The position numbers and the translations under genes were made by a program. DNA of 43,501 nucleotides, from contig UQZA01000018.1 in assembly GCA_900545515.1 (NCBI GenBank), positions 1 to 43,501 on the forward strand, read 5' to 3'. Position 1 is the stretch's first letter, and each line of letters starts with the position of its first letter. Under the pieces are notes generated by a model that searched no databases, had not been told where the DNA came from, and worked only from the letters and a program-made list of their open reading frames with translations. This DNA comes from an uncultured Eubacteriales bacterium. GTDB taxonomy: Bacteria; Bacillota; Clostridia; Oscillospirales; Oscillospiraceae. Below are positions 1-10,180 of this stretch, in pieces.

Positions 1-45
1 ATTGTCTGCTTGATTACAATCACCTGTGTGATGTCCTGGAAAATT

Positions 46-103
46 GATTTCCGTGCTCTGCCAGCGTGGAGGCGGGGCGCTCCCGCGCCAGTGGGAAGAA
101 ATC
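46..103. repeat. Imperfect palindromic repeat, family copy 1
   Basis: It begins GATTTCC and ends GGAAGAAATC, so the outer ends are inverted. The core contains GGGGCGCTCCCGCGCCAG. A closely related palindrome lies at 41750-41829, and a core with adjacent GTTGTGCGTG-like sequence recurs near 23299-23360. All three copies are intergenic. This is a REP-like dispersed element of unknown function. Confidence 0.5.
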
Positions 104-277
104 AGGTTGTGCGTGTTGCCTGAACCAGGATCGGAGAGATGGTTGAAAAAGATCATAAAAAACATCGCTACCTCAGAGACAGGTAATTTCTGGTTTGACA
201 AATCTTGACAGGCTGGCACATAGGTGTTCATGCCAATTTTACAAAGTAGTGAAGCAACGCTGTTCAAAGCAAGGCCT

Positions 278-327
278 GGGGAATATCTCCAGAAAAAACC
301 TTGCCAGCGTCTACTTGACACATGCGT
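278..327. repeat. Dispersed intergenic repeat, copy 1 of 2
   Basis: It starts with the near-palindrome GGGGAATATCTCC and ends with a 28-base block (300-327) that matches 10204-10231 at all but two positions. Both copies lie a short distance upstream of a sigma-A promoter, here that of the giant protease gene. It could be an operator shared by the two transcription units or the end of an old mobile element. Confidence 0.55.
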
Positions 328-352
328 ACCTTGAGAAAACAGGCGGAGCAAC

Positions 353-381
353 TTGACAATACCTTCTCTTCATGATATACT
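353..381 (+). promoter_or_regulatory. Sigma-A promoter of the giant protease gene
   Basis: TTGACA at 353-358 and TATACT at 376-381 are 17 bases apart, with an extended -10 (TGATATACT). Predicted transcription starts near 388, giving an untranslated leader of about 108 bases before the start codon at 496. Confidence 0.75.
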
Positions 382-385
382 AGCT

Positions 386-460
386 CTACACCGAATACTT
401 GTATTGCACAGATAAGAAATACCTGTGCGAGGACCATGGGTGCATGCAGACGCGGTGTAG
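386..460 (+). promoter_or_regulatory. Foldable 5' leader of the protease mRNA
   Basis: CTACACCG (386-393) pairs with CGGTGTAG (453-460). The enclosed region contains a second hairpin, GCACAG (406-411) with CTGTGC (423-428), and the palindrome TGCATGCA (441-448). The outer helix ends about 24 bases before the ribosome binding site. It matches no riboswitch class I recognise; it may only stabilise the transcript. Confidence 0.35.
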
Positions 461-495
461 TCACGATCGGAGAAAAATGGACTAGGAGGATGTAT

Positions 496-3400
496 ATGAA
501 AAAGCGTTTATTCACTCGGGTACTTTCTGCTCTGCTGACTATTGTGTTGTGTTTGGGGAATATCGTCCCAACCATTGCCGTGGCTGCAGAGCCGAAGGAG
601 AAGCTCACGTTTGAACAAGTGGAAAATAGCGGAATTTCACTGGAAACACAGCTGGAAGAAGTGGAAGATATGGAGGAAGCACCGGCTTACGCCGATGCGG
701 ATGTAGTCCGTGTATCCATCATTCTGCAAAAGGAATCTACGCTGGAGGCGGGATACTCCACCCAGGGGATTGGGGAGAATGCGACTGCTATGGCCTATCG
801 GGACGGCTTGAAGGCAGAGCAGACCGCTGTGACAGCCCGGATTGAACGGGCCATGGGGACGGAACTGGATGTGGTTTGGAATCTGACCCTGGCGGCGAAT
901 ATCATTTCCGCCAACGTGCAGTATGGCCAGATTGAGGACATCAAGGCCGTTTCCGGTGTTAGAGATGTGGTTCTGGAAGCGCTGTACGAGCCCTGTGAAG
1001 TGGACGAAGGGGAAGAGTACGAGCCAAACATGTCGACTTCACCGGAGCAGATTGGTAGCCCTGCGGCCTATGCAGCCGGTTATACCGGTGCGGGTACCCG
1101 GATTGCCATCGTAGACACAGGCCTGGACCTGGATCATATCAGCTTTTCCGCAGCAGGCTTTCAGTATTCCCTTGCCCTGCAGGCCGGCCGGGCGGATGTG
1201 AGCGTTGAGGATTACATCCAGCAGCTTGATTTGTTGGATGCGGAGGAAATTCAGGCGCATTTGGATCAGCTGAATGTCAAAGAATATGCAGCTGGGATCA
1301 CAGCGGATGGCCTTTATCAGAATAGGAAGGTGCCATTCGGATACAACTATATAGACCGGTCTCATACATATCTGGGCCATGACCAGGATCTGGAAGGGGA
1401 ACACGGCTCCCATGTGGCGGGCATTGCCACTTCCAACGCCTATATATCCAATGGGGATGGCACTTTTTCTACGGCATTGGATTCCGTCCTGGTGCAGGGT
1501 GTTGCCCCGGACGCCCAGCTTCTTGTGATGAAGGTCTTCGGCCAGAACGGCGGCGCCTATGATTCAGACTATATGGCCGCCATTGAGGACGCCATTGTTT
1601 TGGGTGCGGATTCTGTGAACCTGTCGCTGGGTTCCACATCGCCCGGCTTCACCCGGAGCGAGGCATATCAGGAGGTGATGGACCGGCTGACGGAGAGCGA
1701 CACGGTCGTGGTGATCTCCGCCGGAAATGCCGGCCACTGGGCCGATAACGGGTTCCATGGCAGGAAGGGTTATCTGTATGCCGAAGATGTGGATATGTAT
1801 ACTGGCGGTTCTCCCGGCGCCTATCCCAATGCCCTGACTGTGGCCTCTGTGGACAATGGGGGTGTGACCGGCGGCTATATTTCAGTAGATGGCAAACCGA
1901 TCTTTTATAATGAGACCGCTTACAAGAATTTGCCTCTGCGCTCTTTGGCGGGGGAGCACGAATATGTCTTCCTTGACAGTTACGGCTCCGGATTTGATTT
2001 TGCGATCCTAGCGGATGCTGTGGCGGGGAAAATCGCCATCTGCTCCAGGGGCACCAACTCTTTCTCAGCCAAGGCCGTGGCCGCTGTGGCCCATGGGGCA
2101 ATTGCAACCATTGTGTATAACAACGAACCCGGCGTGATCAACATGGACCTGTCGGATTACCAGTACACGGCTCCCTGCGTGTCCATCACTCAGGAGGACG
2201 GAGCTCTGATCCGGGCTGCCTCCACTTCTGCGACCGCCGCCAGCGGTGCGCGGTATTACACTGGAACAATCACAATCGGCGGCAAAGCTACCAGCGCTGC
2301 ATCCGATCTGGAATACTACACAATGAGCGACTTTTCCAGCTGGGGCGTGCCGGGAGACCTGAGCCTGAAGCCTGAAATCACGGCGCCTGGCGGCAACATC
2401 TACTCCGTCAACGGCCTGCACATGACAGCTGGCGGCGTGCAGGGCGGCAACGACCAGTATGAGAAGATGTCCGGCACCTCCATGGCGGCGCCACAGGTTG
2501 CCGGTATGTCGGCCTTGGTGAGCCAGTATATCCGAGAAAACAGGTTGGATGAGAAGACGGGCCTGTCTGTGCGGGCTCTGACCCAGAGCCTACTCATGTC
2601 CACGGCGGAGCCGCTGCTGGAGGACCAGGGGGATGGCGAGGGCTACTATTCTGTCCTGAAGCAGGGCGCCGGCTTGGGCAATGTGGGCAAGGCGGTGGCA
2701 GCCGGGTCTTATATCCTGATGCATGCCGATGCCACGGATTCCTATGCCGATGGGAAAGTCAAGGTGGAGCTGGGGGATGATCCGGACCGCACCGGCCAGT
2801 ATACCTTTGGCTTTACGTTACATAATCTGACGGATGTGGAACAGAAGTATAGCCTTTGTGCGGATCTGTTTACCCAGGGTTGGTTTGAAGAAGATGGCTA
2901 TGCCTATATGGATACCCAGACAGACGCTTTACATGGGGATGTTTCCTGGACCGTCGACGGCGAGGCCCTGGTTCCGGAGACGGACATGGAGCAAATGGAC
3001 TTTAACGGAGACGGACTGGTCAGTGGCGAGGACGCCCAGGCGCTGCTGGACTACATCACCGGTGTCCGGGAGGAGATCACCAACGCCGATGCCGCAGATT
3101 TGGACGGCAATGGAAGCGTCACCTCTTACGATGCCTATCGGTTCCTGCGCAGCCTGAACTCCGGCGTTTTAACGTTGCCCGCAGGCGGCAAGACCGAGGT
3201 GCAGGTCACCGTGACCTTGACCCAGGCGCAGAAAGAGGCGTTGGAGGAGCGATTTGTAAACGGTGCGTATGTAGAGGGCTTTGTCTTTGCCCAGCAGCTT
3301 CCAACCGCAGAAGGCGTGGAGGGGACGGTCCACTCCATCCCCGTGCTGGGCTTCTATGGCAACTGGTCCGATCCCTCTATGTTTGAAAAAGGCACATATA

Positions 3401-6400
3401 TTGATGGCCTATATGGAAGAAATCCCACCCCGATGTATTACCATCAGGAAAGTCCCAACTATGTGGGCCTGAAGTATGATGGTGATCGGGTGCAATATAA
3501 GTATGCTGTGAATCCCTACTGTGTGGAGGAGACCTATCCTGAAGGTCGAGCGGCAATCAGCAGCAAAACCACCGTTTTTGTGCAGAGCTGGTCGCTCATT
3601 CGCAATGCCGCCGCCATTACCACAGTCATTACCAATCAGGATGATGAATGCCTGTATATGTGCCCAGTGTACAACCAGGATTCTAAGGGATTTAGCCCTC
3701 GTGCCGGTTCGTTCTTTGAGGAGAGAAGCGGCGGCGGTGTGAATAAAAAGGTCTCCGCTTTCGATGTGCAGGAGGGGGACGAGATCACCATCTCCCGTGT
3801 GGCCGTCCCAGAGCTGTATGAGACGGAGGGCAACATAGACGCTGCCCAGCTGAGGGATCTGATGGACAGCGGCGTTCTGGGCAGTGGCGTATCCCTGAGT
3901 ACCACCATGAAGGTGGATGACACAGCGCCTCAGGTTTTGAATGTCTATAAGGACCTGAACACCGGTAACCTGATTGTAGAGACCAGAGATAACAACTATG
4001 TGGCCTCCGTTCAGGTGAAGAGCGCCCGGGGCAAGCTCTATGCCTCCGCTACACCGGAACAGACCGAGGCTGGACAGAGGGCCTACGCCACCTTGGATTT
4101 GTCTGGGATTGCGGTGGGTTCTGAGTGCTACGTGGTGGTGGGCGACTACGCCAAAAATGAGACCGCCTATCTGGTACAGTACGCCGGCGAAGCAGAAGAT
4201 TTTTCCGGCCAGATGTACGGCTACACCCGGGGCAGCATGCGGGGAGAGAGCCAGCGCTGGATGGAAATCGACCCGGAGACGGTGTGGTATGGCGACACCT
4301 CCGCCTACGGCGGTACGGCAAATCTGGACCAGACGGATTTGATCGTGACCGCAGCCGAGTATGCCAATGGGTACGTCTTTATGGCAGCTCAAGATGGGTA
4401 CCTCTATGTAGCCCCCCACGATGCCTGGAGCGAGACCAAGCACGTCAGCTATTATGCCGATACCACAGCGGAGATCCTGGACATGGCCTACAGTTATGCA
4501 GATCAGACCCTGTACGCCTTGGGAGCGGACAGCACCATCTACAGCGTAGACCAGATTTCCGGAAAGCTGCAGCGGGTGGCCGTTGTGAGTGTTACCTGTC
4601 CCAATATGACGGACCCCCGTGGCTTGAAACTGACCGGTTTGACCATTGACGACAACGGAACGTTCTATGTCCTTAACCATAATAGTAATGAGTGCTATCT
4701 ATACAGGTTTACGCTGGATCAAATCGTAGACGGCGCATTCATCACAGGTCTGGCGCCGATCAACAATACAGATGACGGCAGTACCGGCTACTTCGGCTAT
4801 TATGGCTGCTTGGCCTGGGAACATGACAAGGATATCCTGTATATGACCAGCGGTGTCACGCCCACTTATAATAGCACTTCTTATTTAGTCCAGCTGGATC
4901 CGGAAACCGGCAAAGGCACCAAGGTCAACACCACCTATGTGGACAATCCAGCCTATGATCCGGCCACCTGTGGTTCCATGCTGAATGATGTGGTAGTTGG
5001 TCTGTATATTGTGCCCTCCAGCACCGGGTCCATCCCGTCCAGCACAGAGGCGATGGGGGTTGCCCTGGACCAGACGGAGGTGCAGTGTCTGCGTGGCGCC
5101 ACCTTCACCCTGACCCACTGGTGCTACCCATGGAACCTGACCAACTCCGCTGTCACCTGGACCAGCTCAGACGAGACGGTAGCCACTGTGGCCGATGGTG
5201 TGGTCACCACGGTGGGCGTTGGCACTGCCACCATCACAGCCACCACGGTGGCCAAGCCCAATTTCTCCGCCACCTGTGAGGTCACCGTGGAGAATCTACC
5301 CAATACCAAGGTGTCTGCGCTGATATACAACGGGGATGGGGACGCTTACTGGTCCGAATTTGAGACCGACAACCTCGCTGCCTGGAATCCCGTCAGCGAG
5401 AAAGCAAACGCCTACATTGCCGGCACATACAATGACAGAATGCTGTACACCCACGATGGCAGCCATCTGTACGGCGTTGACGCGGACACCTTTGCCGTCA
5501 CCGATTATGGCCAGATCGACGCCAAGTGGCAATGGTCCGATGCGGCGGGGGCGCCTGCGGATGAGGATCGGTTTGGCTTCATGCTCGGTATCTGCAACGG
5601 GGGCGCCTACCTGGAGATGCTGGAGCCGGAGAAAGGCTCTGTGTCTTACTTTGACCTTTCCAGTGCCTTTGGAGAGGACCCCATGGCTACCATTGCTTTT
5701 GCAGGCAACGGCACCGATCGTTTCTATGATTGCTGTTACTATATCTTGACGGAAGCCGGTGATCTGTGGTATATGACCCTCAGAACCGCATCTGGCGAAT
5801 ACCGTATATCCTATGAGAAATTGGGTTCTGTAGGTTTGAATCTGACCGGTGTTTCCACAGTTACCGGCGGCATGTATGCCTCCATGACCTATGATCCGGA
5901 CACGGGATATCTACTGCTGTCCCGCTGCCTGCAGGGGGAGACCAGCGAACTCATTGCCATTGACCCGGAGACGCTGCTCTGGGCCAAGCTGGGGGACTTC
6001 GGACAAGGGGTCCGGCCTGTGGTTTCGTTGTATCAGTATGAGCGGATCACGGAGTTGACCGTCTTCCTCAGCCAGGCCGAGGCCCAGGTGTGGGAGGAGG
6101 ACAGCGTGACCCTTACGGCCCAGGTGCTGCCGTCCTCCTACCAGGACCAGGTGACCTGGTCCACCAGCGACGCCAGTGTAGCCACAGTGGATGAACATGG
6201 TGTGGTCACCGGCATCCAGGGAGGTACCGCCACCATCACCGCCACCTCGGTGGATACAAACGATGGGGGGGAGCATGTAACGGCTTCCTGCGCCGTGACA
6301 GTCAAGAGCCTTGGGGATCTTTCCGCAAAGGTCAACGCCCAGGTGGTGACTGAGGACGGGGCCAAATGGGTCACCATCGACACTGCCTCCAGAGCTGTTA

Positions 6401-8754
6401 CCGTCAACGGTGATGCAGGTACCGCCCTCACTGCCGCAGGAGCCCACGAAGGGAAGCTCTACGGCACCGATAACAACTACCCATTCACTGCTGACAATTT
6501 GTATGCGATTTGTAACATTTATGAGATCGATCCGGACCAGGATTATCAAGAAACGATACTCTATCACTGCTATCAACAATATGTCCCCGTGGACCTGACA
6601 ACCGCGCCTAAAACCACAGTGACACTGACCGATGACGACGGCAATCAGGTTACCAAGGAGGCCTTTGGTATGCCGCTCTATACCAACTGGAGTAAGCTCG
6701 TCACTTTCCTGGATCCAAACTGGGGAATGAAGGACCGCGCTAAAGGTTGGAACTGGGGGCTGTATGGAACGTACGAGTCGCAGTGCGCCATTGCCTACGT
6801 TGGAGATTCTACGATAAACTCTGAGGGGGAGACCCACCCTTCCAAGGTTTTTTATGCTCTGGGGGTAGGCGGCACCCTGTACCGCTTCCACATGTGGGCG
6901 TACTACAATGCGGAACGCCCAGACGGTGTGGGTTACATGCTGACACTTCCTGTTACTGTGGGAAATATCGGCATGGAGTTTACGGTGCGCGATGTGACCA
7001 TGACCTATATCCAGGACGAGATGAATGAGGGCCTAGTTTTGGGATACACCAATGAGAACGGCGCGGAATTGTATTACATCGACCTGACGGGAGATGCGCC
7101 CAATTGCGTGAAAATCGGCAGAATCCCCGGTGCTTCCGCCATCTCCGGGCTGTACACCGATGCGGATTTGAATCAGACCTCCTCTGTACCGGAGGACTCC
7201 GAGGTCGATGGGTTGCTGGCCTCCTGTGAGATTCCCTTCTCCCAGGGCCGGACAGAGCCCCTGGCGGCCACAGAGATTCCCGAGACTGCGCCCCAGGCCG
7301 CCGGTGGCCTGAACGCACTCACCAAGGCCGATCCTCCGGCGGCGCAACCCGCCTCCACCGGCGAGGTTTCCGATGGCGAAGATGCGGTGGTTGTGACCGT
7401 CACCGCCAAGGACGCCTCCGGCCAGGATGTGGCTTCCGCAAATGGATGGATCACCGTGGCCTACGATGCGTCGGCCATGACACTGAAGCGCGTTGCCGTC
7501 AGTGCGGACTATCATTCGGTGGTGGAAAGTAATGGAACTGTCACATTCGCCTATGCAGGCGTGGAGCCAATTGTAGCCGGCAAGGCAATCGCCACATTGG
7601 AATTCCAGGCCAATGGCACAGGTGACACCGAAGTCACCGTCCAGCATCAGCAGGTAAATGATTTGACGCCTGCCTATGACGAGACGGTTCCCATCGATTT
7701 TGCCCATCCCAATACCGAGCTTCGGGACGCCAAAGAGGCCACGTGCACCGAGGACGGCTACACCGGCGATGTATACTGCACGGACTGCAGCTTGCTCCTG
7801 CAGAAGGGCGAAGTGATTCCCGCCAAGGGCCATACGGAGAAAACGGAGGGTGCGATTGAAGCCACCTGCACGGAGGCAGGCTTTACCGGAAACACCGTCT
7901 GCACAACTTGCGGCATGCTGATCAAAACCGGCGAGGTTGTCCAGCCAAAGGGACATACCCTGGAACTGCGAAATGGGAAGGAGCCCACCTGTACCGAGAC
8001 TGGTTATACCGGTGATCATTACTGTGTTTCCTGCAATCAGGTCATTGTAACGGGAGATGTCCTGGATGCTTTGGGCCATGACTGGAGTGCGTGGGAGCAG
8101 ACCAAGGCGCCCAGCTGTACCGAAGCTGGCGAAGAGACCTGCGTCTGTGCACGCTGCCAGCTGAAACAGACCCGTGAGATAGAAATCCTCCCGTGTCCGT
8201 CTCAAGACTTTGAGGATTTGGACAGAACAGCCTGGTACCATGAAAGCGTTGATTTTGTCTTGAATCATGGTCTTATGATTGGCATGAGCGACACGGTTTT
8301 CTCTCCAAACAGTCCCCTGACCCGTGCCCAGTTCATCTGCATTCTGTACCGGATGGCCGGTTCCCCTGAGCCTGAAACAGCCGACCTTCCTTTCCTGGAT
8401 GTGCCTGCAGATACTTGGTACAGCAAAGAAGTTGCTTGGGCCTATCAGAACTCCATCGTGCTCGGCACCTCAAAGACGACCTTTACGCCGAATGCCGGTA
8501 TCTCTCGGGAGCAAATGGTTGTGTTCCTTTTCCGCTACGCGCAATTCTGCAATCTGGATACGACATGCGAGGGAACGCTGGAGGCGTTCGACGATGCCGG
8601 CAAGGTCTCTGCTTACGCCAAAGATGCCATGGTCTGGGCAGTTCAGCGTGGTATCATTTTGGGTGACCAAGGGCGCCTAAATCCTACTGGGACTAGCAAA
8701 CGTGTGGAAGCTGCTGCGGTTGCAGTGCGGTATTTGGTAAACCTCATGAAGTAA
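496..8754 (+). CDS. Giant SLH-anchored subtilisin-like (S8) protease with dockerin-like and cohesin-like modules
   Basis: Secreted cell-surface serine protease of 2752 residues. The start at 496 follows AGGAGG (484-489) by six bases and opens a signal peptide (MKKRLFTRVLSALL, ending near AVAA). The S8 triad is visible as Asp207 (VDTG), His303 (HGSH) and Ser662 (GTSMAAP), with oxyanion Asn411. A PA-like insert lies between His and Ser. An Fn3-like domain follows and is interrupted by a type I dockerin-like pair of calcium loops (about 835-888: DFNGDG, DLDGNG). Next come propeller-like repeats, Big_2 domains near 1519-1600 and 1850-1939, a cohesin-like domain near 2284-2399, four Cys-rich repeats (to about 2565) and three SLH repeats that should bind the cell wall. 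The substrate is unknown. A large ArsR-type regulator follows. A related but shorter protease lies at 31496-37672. Confidence 0.93.
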   Translation: MKKRLFTRVLSALLTIVLCLGNIVPTIAVAAEPKEKLTFEQVENSGISLETQLEEVEDMEEAPAYADADVVRVSIILQKESTLEAGYSTQGIGENATAMAYRDGLKAEQTAVTARIERAMGTELDVVWNLTLAANIISANVQYGQIEDIKAVSGVRDVVLEALYEPCEVDEGEEYEPNMSTSPEQIGSPAAYAAGYTGAGTRIAIVDTGLDLDHISFSAAGFQYSLALQAGRADVSVEDYIQQLDLLDAEEIQAHLDQLNVKEYAAGITADGLYQNRKVPFGYNYIDRSHTYLGHDQDLEGEHGSHVAGIATSNAYISNGDGTFSTALDSVLVQGVAPDAQLLVMKVFGQNGGAYDSDYMAAIEDAIVLGADSVNLSLGSTSPGFTRSEAYQEVMDRLTESDTVVVISAGNAGHWADNGFHGRKGYLYAEDVDMYTGGSPGAYPNALTVASVDNGGVTGGYISVDGKPIFYNETAYKNLPLRSLAGEHEYVFLDSYGSGFDFAILADAVAGKIAICSRGTNSFSAKAVAAVAHGAIATIVYNNEPGVINMDLSDYQYTAPCVSITQEDGALIRAASTSATAASGARYYTGTITIGGKATSAASDLEYYTMSDFSSWGVPGDLSLKPEITAPGGNIYSVNGLHMTAGGVQGGNDQYEKMSGTSMAAPQVAGMSALVSQYIRENRLDEKTGLSVRALTQSLLMSTAEPLLEDQGDGEGYYSVLKQGAGLGNVGKAVAAGSYILMHADATDSYADGKVKVELGDDPDRTGQYTFGFTLHNLTDVEQKYSLCADLFTQGWFEEDGYAYMDTQTDALHGDVSWTVDGEALVPETDMEQMDFNGDGLVSGEDAQALLDYITGVREEITNADAADLDGNGSVTSYDAYRFLRSLNSGVLTLPAGGKTEVQVTVTLTQAQKEALEERFVNGAYVEGFVFAQQLPTAEGVEGTVHSIPVLGFYGNWSDPSMFEKGTYIDGLYGRNPTPMYYHQESPNYVGLKYDGDRVQYKYAVNPYCVEETYPEGRAAISSKTTVFVQSWSLIRNAAAITTVITNQDDECLYMCPVYNQDSKGFSPRAGSFFEERSGGGVNKKVSAFDVQEGDEITISRVAVPELYETEGNIDAAQLRDLMDSGVLGSGVSLSTTMKVDDTAPQVLNVYKDLNTGNLIVETRDNNYVASVQVKSARGKLYASATPEQTEAGQRAYATLDLSGIAVGSECYVVVGDYAKNETAYLVQYAGEAEDFSGQMYGYTRGSMRGESQRWMEIDPETVWYGDTSAYGGTANLDQTDLIVTAAEYANGYVFMAAQDGYLYVAPHDAWSETKHVSYYADTTAEILDMAYSYADQTLYALGADSTIYSVDQISGKLQRVAVVSVTCPNMTDPRGLKLTGLTIDDNGTFYVLNHNSNECYLYRFTLDQIVDGAFITGLAPINNTDDGSTGYFGYYGCLAWEHDKDILYMTSGVTPTYNSTSYLVQLDPETGKGTKVNTTYVDNPAYDPATCGSMLNDVVVGLYIVPSSTGSIPSSTEAMGVALDQTEVQCLRGATFTLTHWCYPWNLTNSAVTWTSSDETVATVADGVVTTVGVGTATITATTVAKPNFSATCEVTVENLPNTKVSALIYNGDGDAYWSEFETDNLAAWNPVSEKANAYIAGTYNDRMLYTHDGSHLYGVDADTFAVTDYGQIDAKWQWSDAAGAPADEDRFGFMLGICNGGAYLEMLEPEKGSVSYFDLSSAFGEDPMATIAFAGNGTDRFYDCCYYILTEAGDLWYMTLRTASGEYRISYEKLGSVGLNLTGVSTVTGGMYASMTYDPDTGYLLLSRCLQGETSELIAIDPETLLWAKLGDFGQGVRPVVSLYQYERITELTVFLSQAEAQVWEEDSVTLTAQVLPSSYQDQVTWSTSDASVATVDEHGVVTGIQGGTATITATSVDTNDGGEHVTASCAVTVKSLGDLSAKVNAQVVTEDGAKWVTIDTASRAVTVNGDAGTALTAAGAHEGKLYGTDNNYPFTADNLYAICNIYEIDPDQDYQETILYHCYQQYVPVDLTTAPKTTVTLTDDDGNQVTKEAFGMPLYTNWSKLVTFLDPNWGMKDRAKGWNWGLYGTYESQCAIAYVGDSTINSEGETHPSKVFYALGVGGTLYRFHMWAYYNAERPDGVGYMLTLPVTVGNIGMEFTVRDVTMTYIQDEMNEGLVLGYTNENGAELYYIDLTGDAPNCVKIGRIPGASAISGLYTDADLNQTSSVPEDSEVDGLLASCEIPFSQGRTEPLAATEIPETAPQAAGGLNALTKADPPAAQPASTGEVSDGEDAVVVTVTAKDASGQDVASANGWITVAYDASAMTLKRVAVSADYHSVVESNGTVTFAYAGVEPIVAGKAIATLEFQANGTGDTEVTVQHQQVNDLTPAYDETVPIDFAHPNTELRDAKEATCTEDGYTGDVYCTDCSLLLQKGEVIPAKGHTEKTEGAIEATCTEAGFTGNTVCTTCGMLIKTGEVVQPKGHTLELRNGKEPTCTETGYTGDHYCVSCNQVIVTGDVLDALGHDWSAWEQTKAPSCTEAGEETCVCARCQLKQTREIEILPCPSQDFEDLDRTAWYHESVDFVLNHGLMIGMSDTVFSPNSPLTRAQFICILYRMAGSPEPETADLPFLDVPADTWYSKEVAWAYQNSIVLGTSKTTFTPNAGISREQMVVFLFRYAQFCNLDTTCEGTLEAFDDAGKVSAYAKDAMVWAVQRGIILGDQGRLNPTGTSKRVEAAAVAVRYLVNLMK

Positions 8755-8779
8755 CTGGAACGATTTTTGTAATCAATAT

Positions 8780-8821
8780 CTGCGCAACACTCCATGGATT
8801 TCTCCATGGAGTGTTGCGCAG
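8780..8821 (+). terminator. Perfect 19-bp hairpin after the protease gene
   Basis: CTGCGCAACACTCCATGGA (8780-8798) and its exact reverse complement (8803-8821) flank a four-base loop. No T-run follows on the plus strand, so it is not a textbook intrinsic terminator. It probably ends or protects the protease mRNA before the regulator gene. Confidence 0.55.
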
Positions 8822-8933
8822 CAAGCGGCGCAGCAGAGGGGAACGACAATTATTAGGAATACAGCGAACCGGTGCGTGGAAATCTATAATTTACATATCA
8901 TAATATTACAATAGTTACAGAATGGAGAACAAA

Positions 8934-10073
8934 ATGGGGAAATATGTAGTTAGAAAACCAATGATTCTTTATGAAACAATTGAAACAATTTTTCGATACG
9001 TCAACGGCAGAACGGTGGCGAAGGAAAAAGAAGAATTTTTGAAAAAGTATGGGAATCAGCTATCCCCCGCACATCTGGAGCGGATAGAACTGCTGTCCAG
9101 CCATTTGGAGGAGGTGTATCAGGTCTGTGAGGCCATTCCCGAGAGTCCAAAGCTTGCATACTATTTTCAGCGGTGGGACATGAATAGCAATTGGCTGCAT
9201 GTATGCTTGGCAAAGCTCATGATTTACAGCTTTTTTGATTTTTACACCACGGACTACCAAGAGGCGCTGGATCGGACCTATGAGGATGCCACGAAGAGCT
9301 TAGCGATGCCCGTTGTTTTGACTGAGATCCGCAGTGCAGCACTTGAGTTCCGCAGTTTAGAACCCGGAGAGCAACCGGTTAGTTTGGCAGAGCAGTTGGA
9401 TGGGATAAAAATCCAGGAGCAATATCGTTGGAGGCTTTATAAAGTGCTAAGTGATTATCCACAGGCGTTCAACGAATTGCGGCAGCTGATTGATCCTGTT
9501 GCCAGCGCCTTGGAAGCAGTTTTTGAGCAGCTTAGGCCACTACTGGTGCCTACCTATGATTATTGGCAGGAATGTTTAGAACGTTATAGCATCTCAGAAT
9601 TAATGAGAAGGATGACCAATCAGGATCTCGAAGTTCATGCGACAGATATATCCATCAACGTCGGAATTATGGGGTTCCGAGAGATGATCTGGGGTTATGG
9701 GAACAAGGAGGAAACCTGCTACCGGATATGCATTGGCTCCTTCCTCAGCGAGGACACCTGTATTGACCGGCGAGCCATGTCTAATGAGAGAATTTGCAAT
9801 TTGCTCAAGGTAATTAGTGATAGCAGCAAATTCGAAATTCTTTGTCGAATTTCTCGCGAGAGCTCCTATTGCCAGGAAATTGCCAAGGAAATGGGATTAT
9901 CCACAGCAACCGTATCCCGTCACATGGGTTTGCTGATGGATGCTGGTTTTGTTCATCCCAGAAAGGGTAAGAACCGAATTTGTTATGATGTAGATCGTCA
10001 AGCAATTTCCGAATTCTGCGAAACGGTACAAAAAACCCTGTTGGGCGAGAACGGTCCTTCCCACTGCGGATAA
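8934..10073 (+). CDS. Large ArsR-type winged-helix transcriptional regulator
   Basis: Probable DNA-binding regulator of 379 residues, far longer than ordinary ArsR proteins (about 100). The winged helix is at the C-terminus: a KFEILCRI helix, then a recognition region around YCQEIAKEMGLSTATVSRHM and a wing ending in RICYDVDR. The roughly 285-residue N-terminal part is soluble and mostly helical and I do not recognise it; no ArsR metal box (ELCVCDL-like) is seen, so a metal ligand is not indicated. I chose ATG 8934 because GGAG at 8924-8927 suits it; ATG 8922 lacks a ribosome binding site. TATAAT at 8885-8890 could be a -10 but has no clear -35. It follows the giant protease gene on the same strand and shares its architecture with the regulator at 38093-39184, which also adjoins a giant protease, so control of the protease is a reasonable guess. 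Confidence 0.8.
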   Translation: MGKYVVRKPMILYETIETIFRYVNGRTVAKEKEEFLKKYGNQLSPAHLERIELLSSHLEEVYQVCEAIPESPKLAYYFQRWDMNSNWLHVCLAKLMIYSFFDFYTTDYQEALDRTYEDATKSLAMPVVLTEIRSAALEFRSLEPGEQPVSLAEQLDGIKIQEQYRWRLYKVLSDYPQAFNELRQLIDPVASALEAVFEQLRPLLVPTYDYWQECLERYSISELMRRMTNQDLEVHATDISINVGIMGFREMIWGYGNKEETCYRICIGSFLSEDTCIDRRAMSNERICNLLKVISDSSKFEILCRISRESSYCQEIAKEMGLSTATVSRHMGLLMDAGFVHPRKGKNRICYDVDRQAISEFCETVQKTLLGENGPSHCG

Positions 10074-10180
10074 GGTTTGTCCAATACCTGGGCGCATGCA
10101 TGTCTTTTTCGGGTAATCAATTCTTTCCGGCCACCATGTGCTAGAACGTAAGTTGAAGAGGCAGACGCAAATGCGGTGTC

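Larger units (their letters stand above)
1..352. other. Intergenic region at the left edge, no gene seen
   Basis: No credible coding sequence is visible. The reading frames here lack ribosome binding sites and recognisable protein features. The stretch holds a palindromic repeat (46-103) and a repeat that recurs upstream of larE (278-327). I saw nothing in 104-277. The left neighbour is outside the window. Confidence 0.6.

Noticed and set aside
315..320. TTGACA inside the shared repeat as a -35 box
   Set aside because: No -10-like hexamer lies 16-18 bases downstream; the promoter at 353-381 is far better.
264..608. Minus-strand frame across the protease promoter
   Set aside because: It overlaps the promoter, leader and signal peptide of the protease on the other strand and has no recognisable features.
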